Assembly (NCBI RefSeq): GCF_029784135.1
Contig: NC_073745.1
Location: forward strand, 160,779,335 to 160,843,334
Source: Toxorhynchites rutilus septentrionalis
Lineage: Eukaryota > Arthropoda > Insecta > Diptera > Culicidae
DNA: 64,000 nucleotides
Direction: 5' to 3'
The notes beneath the pieces are model-generated. The model saw only the letters and a list, made by a program, of their open reading frames with translations. It was not told the DNA's origin and did no database searches. Numbering within the stretch: the stretch's first letter is position 1; each line of letters starts with the position of its first letter. The translations under genes were made by a program, and so were the position numbers. This document shows positions 56,102-64,000 of this stretch, one piece after another.

Positions 56102-59100
56102 GTAAACTACAAAAGACCGACAATCTTCTGATAATTCTCTAAACGGTATCAAGACATAAATGAATACTTTATATTTATTGAATACATAAAACTATCCTTG
56201 ACCTCGGTCGATAAATTCATGGTTCAACATAATGAACAGGATGTTCTGACAGACCCAGTCGTAATCTTCAGAATATCAAGTTTTCAATCACGTCACATCA
56301 TACTAGCAAGATATTTACGCGCAATTCTGCCTGCTTCTCGCGTGCAACTCTGGTTCTGAAATAACTCGCATTCCCATCTTGACAACGGTAATTACTGTGA
56401 TTATCGGTTCTGGACCATAACGCAAATCCATAAAAAAGTTATATGCGGGCATGCTGATAATCGTTCAATTAGGCCAATGTACGATCTTTCCTGTCCTCTG
56501 CTGCTTTAAGTCTACATTGAATGGCAAATTGCAGTCGATTACCGTCCTTATTTACGACAAAGCATGTGAAGTTCGATTATTTCTTCCAAAATGCTGGATC
56601 TAAGCGATATATTATAAACAATTCATTCACTCACTTCAAGTGCCACATAATTCCAAGATTCTGCATTCGATAACCAGCAAATGTCAACACAATTTCACCA
56701 ATTGTTGCAATTGATGCACTTCCTAAGCGTTTTTTTCATTGAAAGCAAATACGAACATTTAGTTTATCAGTCCCATATCGATGTAATCACTGCACCAATT
56801 GCTTTATTTCAATGCCACGAACACAAGTTATCGCCACGAATCGCAAAACTGTAATGAATTAAAGCTCTTCTTAACAGTTTTGTTTTATATAGTACACATA
56901 TCGGTTCTGCAATGTCTTATTCTTCCTCCAGCATAATGATGAAATTGGTTATTTTCTTTCTTAGTCTTCGTCAACACCGGTCCATCCACCACGTAGGAGC
57001 ACACTGATAATGACTGTTGTTGCTGTTATTGATTCTAGATGTTCTCCGGTCCGAGGTTCACGCCAGAATGAGCATCTGGAGCCCAAACTGTGCTTTGGTG
57101 CGAACCAAGCGGCGTAAGCGGCGTTAAAATGTAGCATGTGCGAAAGAATTTCCGAATCAACAAGTTTGATTCTGCCGGGAAGCGCTCCAGCGCGAAGCAC
57201 CATCCGTAATATTCTTTCCAACTGTACTCAGACACAGCTTAAGACAACAGGGCAGCGGACCCCACTGACCGATGGGTGATTAAAACATTCGCGAAGCCTC
57301 GCGATTTGTTGGTGAGAACTTTGCTACGAAAATGAAATGATTAATTGTAGGAACTGATTTAATCTTATTCATTCTTTGAGAACAATGGTTTTAGGTGTTT
57401 ATCAGCTACTGGTCCAAATTTTCATTTATGATATCCGGTTGAAAAAGTGCTCTCGTTGATTCTTTATTATTTAATTACGGTTAGATGATTATAGAGAAGA
57501 ACTAAATTTGGCAACTATTCTGGTATACCACTCTAATAAAATTCATCAGTAAAAACACACAATTATTGATTTTGACTTTGCCAAATACACTTTTTTGGAA
57601 TAATGTTTGTTTTTCATTATGGATCTGAAAAAGTTTAAACTTTGAAATATTTAACAAACATTCAGACAGGAAAAGAATGATTCAAACGAAATCCGACAGT
57701 GGAGTAGCAGTGATTTATGATAAAAAAAAAACAAAACGTGGGGACATGAATCGAAGAAGATGCTATTAAGTATTTGCGTGACATGTTTGTTTGTTGGTAC
57801 CGTTGCTTGCGCTGAGTTTCTCGCTGCGTTAATCCATTACTAACCATTAACATTAGACGAAACCCAACTGTTCTAAAATACCTAATCGTGGCGCGTTTTG
57901 TCCATGCGTTAATATAGGTGGAAATAGGTCTCGAGAATGAGAATGATAAAAATACTGAACTGAATGGGTCAAAGTGTTTTTTTTTGAACGAGTGAACGCC
58001 TCAGGGCGTTGACATCTTGAAAGCTGCTGAATTGCATGAGATCGAATCAATCGAAGAGATTTGTTTATTGCCCTAGCAGTTAAACGCAAAGAATATCCAA
58101 AGTTTATGATGCGGCTTTTTCGTTTCTAAAATCACACGCTAGAAGTTGAACGATCCCAATGTTGGCGTTTTTCTGATATTTCGTCTAGAAGTAATCATAA
58201 AAATCATCGTTTAGTTGCATGAATTGCTTCCCCCCACGTCGTCCAAAAGCAGTAAACGCATACATTTTGCGTTCTTCGCTAGAATTAATTACAGAACCAG
58301 TTACGGAACAGATTTGCATACTTCGCTACTGTGTTCAATGGTAAACTATTATGCTTATCGGTCGGGTAGTTTAATTACCTGGAGAGTTGATCGATTTGAA
58401 AAAAAATGTTTCATCGGAATTTTATGAGTTATTTTTGTCTGTATCATGCATCGTTCCCAAGAATACATTCCTTCCACCAATGCTAATCTTTTTGTAGACC
58501 TTTCATAATGTGAAGAACTAAGCTCAAACATGATGTAGTTTCGTCTCTAACGACCTCAGATGATTTATATTGGGACATTAGTTTTAATTACCAGAAACCC
58601 ACTTAATCGTCGTCGTATGTGCGCGCTTGTGTGTGTGTCCGCGCCAGAAGCGCTAATCCGCGTAAATGACAACTATAAAACGAACATGAATTAGTGGTTT
58701 GCGTCCTTATGAGAAAGTGTTCAACATGAGCCAAAATTAGCGACAATAGTTTGTCGGGTCTTCCAATACAACACTTGTTTACAGTCATTCACGTAGCTGG
58801 TTTTATTCGTTTATTTGTTTATTTTATTGTCATGCGAGAATTCTAATTAACATTATGTGACAAATTATTATTTTCTAGCTTAATTAAAAATGTCATGAAA
58901 TTAGTTTCTGTTTCAACCATGAAACGATGTTTTGTTTTAAGAAGTTATGCTCACATCAAGGGCAATAAACGGTTTAGTTTGAAATTATGTTATATTTTGC
59001 GGATACTGACAGGTTGTTGTTGATAAATGTTCCGCTATTGTTCAATAAAACTTCGTTGATAATTTGATAAAACTCTCAATAGGTAAATGTTGAGTTTGGA

Positions 59101-59789
59101 CAAGATTGAAATATCGCTTGGAATAAATCGACATCCTCAGTAGTTAAATTTGAAAAATGATCGTTCAATTCTGTATGAATATAATCTAATATTATTGAAA
59201 ATTGAAAATCTTCGTTTCTTTTCCTCATACTGTCGCGAATAGTTGACAGATTCTTGGGAAGTTATCAACCCGACTTCGAAGAAGGTATACTGCCTCACAC
59301 ATCCATATTGTGGAACTTCTTAAAATCTAAATGAAGTACAGTAATCATTCGTTAACTGAAACTGGTTGAACTAGGCAAACGTTAACTGGGCTTTGGTCAG
59401 GTAGAAAGAAGAATTTTGTAAACAATAGACGTCATATTCAATTTGAAGATTTTCTGTGGGGGGCATTCGAATGTAATTTGAAATGCTAAAAATAAAAAAA
59501 AAATTTCCCTAAATTATATTCATACCTGTTGTCGAACTCAAAGCAAAACTTTCAGTGGAAACATTTTGTTTATTCAATTTCGCGATCAATGCGAATCAAA
59601 CAATTCATTGAAGTTCCTCTCGATTTTATTTGACGTTTTGCATACCGGTCCAGTTAGAAAGCAAATGTCGATGGGCTTCCTTTCTGGTATTGTTACTGAA
59701 TGACCGAATATTAGATAACGCTAGCAAACGCTACATCACTGGCGTCGACAAAAGCATTTTATTCTAGAGGTTGATAGAGTCACAAGGTC
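56102..59789. other. 3.7 kb without a recognised gene or repeat
   Basis: Looks single-copy within this window. At 56961-57235 two overlapping minus-strand frames are both open for 66-86 codons with moderately GC-rich codons, but neither begins with ATG and I recognise neither; one may be an exon. No other signal. Confidence 0.3.
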
Positions 59790-60022
59790 GCCGTGGAGCA
59801 CGAAAACCGCGAATAACGCATTAAAAGCCTAAACAAGAGGTGCAAACACAAAAAAAAGATATGTTAGCATGAATACTATGTTAAATGAAATCATTTAACT
59901 ATCCATCCGTGTGATCATTTACTCCAGTGGTCAGATAATGTGAGAGCCATGACCAAAACAAAAGAGCAAAATCCTACCACTCACAGACGATTTTCGGGAA
60001 GGCCTATAGAATTGCAATGGTA

Positions 60023-61319
60023 AAGGGTGTGTCACATCAAATTGCATCACGGAAAAAACGCTGTAGAAATTCGCCCAGTATACCGATCCTTTTGAAAATT
60101 TTAGACGGTAAAATAAAAACTATTAAACAACTTTTGGCATTTTCTTTTTATTCATACTTCGAGCCCAAGCCCGTATGCCGCACCTTCCTCTTTACCCCGT
60201 CTATAAGGTTCTGTACAACGTCAGGTTGTAGTTTTTTTTGAACAGAAATCCATTTTCTCTTGAAGTCCGCCTCCGATTTGACAACTTTTGGGTTCTTCCG
60301 GAGGGCCTGCTTCATAATCGCCCAATATTTCTCTATTGGGCGAAGCTCCGGCGCGTTGGGCAGGTTCATTTCCTTTGGCACGAAGGTGACCCCGTTGGCT
60401 TCGTACCACTCCTACACGTCCTTTGAATAGTGGCACGAAGCGAGATCCGGACAGAAGATGGTCGGGACCTCGTGCTGCTTCAATAGTGGTAGTAAGCGCT
60501 TCTGTAGGCACTCCTTAAGGTAAACCTGCCCGTTTACCGTGCCGGTCATCACGAAGGGGGCGCTCCGCTTTCCGCAAGAGCAGATCGCTTGCCATACCAT
60601 GTACTTTTTGGCAAACTTGGATAGTTTCTGCTTGCGAATCTCCTCCGGAACGCTGAATTTGTCCTCTGCGGAGAAGAACAACAGGCCCGGCAGCTGACGA
60701 AAGTCCGCTTTGACGTAGGTTTCGTCGTTCATTACCAGGCAATGCGGCTTCGTCAGCATTTCGGTGTACATCTTCCGGGCTCGCGTCTTCCCCACCATGT
60801 TTTGCCTTTCGTCGCGGTTAGAAGCCTTCTGAACCTTGTATGTACGCAGGCCCTCCCGCTGCTTGGTCCGCTGGACGAATGAACTTGACAAATTCAGCTT
60901 ATTGGCGACATCCCGGACCGAACTTCTCGGATCACGTCTAAACTGCTTAACTACGCGCTTGTGATCTTTTTCACTGACGGAGCATCCATTTTTGCCGTTC
61001 TTCACCTTCCGGTCGATGGTTAGGTTCTCGAAGTATCATTTTAGTACTCTGCTGACCGTGGATTGGACGATTCCCAGAATCTTACCGATGTCCCGATGTG
61101 ACAACTCCGGATTCTCGAAATGAGTGCACAGGATTAATTCACGACGCTCTTTTTCGTTCGACGAAATTTTTCCAAATTTACGAAAAATTGACAGTGAAGC
61201 ATGGCCAACGTGATCTATACACTCTTATCTGATTATAAGCGACAGCTGAAGATATAATTCCTAAAAATTAAATTTCTACAGCGTATTTTCCGTGATGCAA
61301 TTTGATGTGACACACCCTT
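60023..61319 (-). mobile_element. DD37E Tc1/mariner element, copy 2
   Basis: 1297 bp with the same terminal repeats as copy 1 and TA at both sides (60021-60022, 61320-61321). Inverted relative to copy 1 and inserted in a pogo-like MITE. Confidence 0.95.
60148..61167 (-). pseudogene. DD37E transposase, copy 2 (start lost, two stops)
   Basis: Aligns with copy 1 throughout. The start codon is ATT (61165-61167), the same TGA occurs at codon 44 (61036-61038), and a further TAG (60412-60414) replaces the Leu after SKDV. The C-terminus is intact here (QKKLQPDVVQNLIDGVKRK), showing which bases copy 1 lost and gained. The first catalytic Asp region, SCHYS and RPIEKYW are conserved. Confidence 0.9.
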
Positions 61320-61376
61320 TACTCGCTTTCGCGAATAACCCGCATCATCCGTTCGCGGATAATCGAGGCTCTACTG

Positions 61377-62235
61377 CCGGAAGTGATATTATATATCTGT
61401 AGACGTTGGTTTACGGTATATCCTTAACTTTTGCCGATTATCTTCCTTTCGGGTAATGTTTAGGTCCAGCGAAGGAGTTCTGTTTCATAGAGGTTTTTGC
61501 CACCAATTGATATGCTTCGATCGGATTGGGTGGTTCTCGTTTCCGTTCTAGATGTCAACGCAAATTGTGTACGCCTCGATAACTGGTGTGTTCGATAAAA
61601 AGAAAAAAAAACTTCGAACAAATGCAGAATTTCCCCTCGCCTAACCTCGAACCGTTTCAAATGATCTATCAACTCAAATGAATTATTGACATTTTTACCG
61701 TGGGTTACCGTTTTTCAGCTGAAGTACAGGTATTGGTCGAGTCGCTACTGGATTTTTATGTAACTTTTGGTGTCACGGTGCTACTTTTGAATTTGATGCA
61801 TTCAGTTTTCGTTCAAGTTTTTTTTCCCACCAAGTGTGTGACTTTTGGGCCAACAGAACTAGCTTCTTCCGCCAAGTGGATCTTCAGATTTGTTCTTCTT
61901 TGTAGCAACACTCTTCGTACGGACCGGAAGTACCCGTGAGTTATAATCTTGTTTATCCATGAGTACAACTGCATTTCCCTTATCCGCCCTTGAATAAATT
62001 GAGACTATGTAGATCTTTTGTGAAAGAACCCTATCTAAAGTAAATGTTGGAGTTGCTGAATTCTCCACGCTGGACAATAAGGTTTACTCCTGAAAAGGCG
62101 AATGACGGTACACTTTCTTAGTTTCTTTCCAGGACCTAATAGATATGTAATTTTCGACTCTAATCATTTGGGCGTCCAAAAACAAACAGCATTCCAAGAT
62201 TAAAAGCAAATGAATTGCAAAGTTTGAAACCTGAT
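61377..62235. other. no recognised gene
   Basis: Short open frames only. Confidence 0.3.
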
Positions 62236-62427
62236 TTAACTCTCCTATACTCGCGCACCGGGTCTCACAGACCGAAAAATCAATAGTTCTGTTTTGAGGA
62301 GGCTGAACTAAATGACTATTAAAAGTGAATAAAGTTGAAGAAAAATATTTTCTGGAGTTTTTTCATTCAATTATATCATTTTCTTCAAACAAATACCAAT
62401 AACGCCTAAAAAATATAGGAGAGTTAA
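62236..62427. mobile_element. TTAA-bounded piggyBac-type MITE, 192 bp
   Basis: Begins TTAACTCTCCTATACTCGCG and ends ATAGGAGAGTTAA. The same element, inverted and split, occurs at 22797-25305. Confidence 0.8.
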
Positions 62428-62639
62428 TTCAAACAAGTAAAAGTTTTCCATTCCATGACACATCGTCTCTTTAATATACGTATGGAGAGAGATGATTTCA
62501 TAGCGGAGAGGAATATGGACCATGATGCTGAGTTGGATGGGTATGAGAGATGTTCCGTGAAAAAAAAAAATCCTCCGAAAATATGAACAGCAAACGTAGA
62601 GAGAACAACACCACATTATAACTTTGTAACTTTGTAACA

Positions 62640-64000
62640 TTGTAACATTGCTGTACCACATTAATAAAAATTTAACCCCCTTCCTGTTGACCGTTTTAAC
62701 TGAAATTTGGAACAAATCTTTATCTTTAGTATCATTATAAAACTGCGTATTCCATGATGTTGATAATCCAAGATGGCGGCCGCTACAAAATGGCGGATTA
62801 TGTACATAGTTTCTCAAATCCATCAAATCAATATGGGTTTTCCCAAAACTCCATCAATATGGGTATAGAATGAAAGGGCTTGACCAGTAGAACACCATTG
62901 TTTATAGAAAATGTAAATCAAAGATGGCGACCGCACCAAAATGGCGGATTACAAATTTTCTCAGAACCCCATCAATATGTATGGTAAATGATCTTGGTTT
63001 GTCCAATTTGGGGTGTTTTCACGCAACTAGTAAATGCAAATCGATTTTTCTTCATGAAAATCACACATAATCGATACGAGTTTGAGTTTGTTGAAAAGCC
63101 CCAAGTCTCTAGTTGCTAATACTACCATAAGGTGTTGAAATTATTCAAATTTTTATGTTTTTTAACGATTTTCCTTAAAGAAGAATTATGATCATGGTTT
63201 GACCACCTCTGATCTTGGTTTGCCCAAAAAAATGATCATGGTTTGTCCGGTTTTAGAAATCTCCATTTTTGAATGAAAACATTCGAATTCGCAATTAGAT
63301 GTTGCATTTATCATTGCTTGAGTTTACTGTCATCATATTGATTCATTCATAATTTAGGCTTTCTTCAGAATATTGCCTTTTCTTGGGCATTTTAGAAGTG
63401 TTCACCTCAACACAATCAACACAGAAAAACCATACTTCTGCTATGCGCGAAGCACACCATAAACAAACATAAACAAACTGCAGCGCGCCAAGCGGTTGCC
63501 ATAGAAATCATGTGGACAAAACAACATTATTGAATTGGACAACTCATGATCAGAATTGAGTTCATCAAAATGCGTTAATTTAATGGTTTAGCTATGTAAA
63601 TCCGATACAAATGGTGAGCAAGCATGATGTTTACAATATTTATAATTGTTGTAATCCAGAAAAGGTCTGAATACGTGCCAAATAATCATCTGGTGATCGA
63701 TTAAAAGTTAGCTCGAATGAGGGGCGCATTGACACAAATTGAAGGTGTATTTTATGATCCTTTAAAACATGTGATTTCATAAAAATATACTATCAAACTA
63801 CTATAAATCATGTAAAAGGCAATTTTATTTATATGTTTCGAAACATTCGAAGGCCTTATTTGACACAGGAGCGCTGAATTAGAGCATTAAAAAAAGTGGG
63901 CAAACCATGATATATTTTCGACTGGACAAACCAAGATCATTTACCCTATATCAAATGAAATGGATTGACTAGTAGAACACAGTTATTTATGAAAAATGTA
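62640..64000. mobile_element. second copy of the tandem-array pogo-like element, broken by an insertion
   Basis: 62620-62982 follows 23045-23400 (ACTTTGTAACTTTGTAA, GAAATTTGGAACA, AAGATGGCGGCCGCTACAAA, CCCCATCAATATG). The interrupted unit resumes at 63947 (TATATCAAATGAAATGG, ATTGACTAGTAGAACACAG) and runs to the window edge. Confidence 0.8.
62983..63946. mobile_element. 964-bp inverted-repeat element inserted in the tandem array
   Basis: Left GGTAAATGATCTTGGTTTGT and right (inverted GGGTAAATGATCTTGGTTTG) ends of about 25 bp. Internal words GATCATGGTTTGTCC and GATCTTGGTTTGCCC repeat the terminal theme. Flanks suggest a TAT (or TA) duplication when compared with intact units. No open frame. Confidence 0.75.

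Larger units (their letters stand above)
59790..61376. mobile_element. pogo-like MITE split by the DD37E copy 2
   Basis: 59800-60022 shares CGAATAACG, GGTCAGATAATGTGAGA and CCAAAACAAAAG with 36490-36762; the right end CGCGGATAATCGAGGCTCTACTG resumes at 61320 after the insertion. Removing 60023-61319 plus one TA reconstructs the family layout. Confidence 0.7.

Overview
The window looks like nuclear DNA from a mosquito, probably a culicine such as Aedes. I infer this from an intron-containing pyruvate carboxylase gene of insect type, a very low gene density, AT-rich spacers, and a dense population of mosquito-style transposable elements: tRNA-derived SINEs with target-site duplications, DD37E Tc1/mariner elements, TTAA-flanked piggyBac-type MITEs, Helitrons, hAT remnants and non-LTR retrotransposons. 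Species cannot be fixed from sequence alone.

Left part (1-9 kb). The only well supported host gene is the 5' half of a mitochondrial pyruvate carboxylase on the minus strand. A 5' UTR exon runs into an exon encoding a targeting presequence, followed by two exons for the biotin carboxylase region; the donor at 3906 opens an intron that runs off the left edge. A phase-compatible candidate terminal exon lies at 414-580. A TTAA-bounded MITE carrying a SINE lies inside the long intron. Upstream of the gene is a decayed R1-like LINE interrupted by a SINE.

Middle part (9-45 kb). This is almost entirely mobile-element strata: Helitron ends and a Helitron protein fragment, a MITE inserted into another copy of itself (15.7-17.0 kb), an internally deleted Tc1/mariner element, a Mutator-like MITE with 10-bp target duplications, a three-level nest at 22.8-25.3 kb, two copies of one LINE 3' end, hAT remnants and several foldback elements. 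One probable host gene, the last exon of a small secreted cysteine-rich protein, lies at 39482-40154 on the minus strand. Long GA and AT microsatellites follow, and then an 8-bp-TSD hAT-type element that contains a dead DD37E transposase.

Right part (46-64 kb). Two nearly identical 1297-bp DD37E elements in opposite orientation (46.4 and 60.0 kb) share the same in-frame TGA. A second DD37E family is present as a structurally intact element with an open transposase (48955-50252). There are also a mariner deletion derivative, a structurally recognisable Helitron, a decayed LINE, and a second copy of the chromosome's 'ATGGCGG' tandem-array element, itself broken by a 964-bp inverted-repeat element. 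Apart from the two host genes and a few weak exon candidates, I see no other convincing host genes, no RNA genes and no CRISPR.
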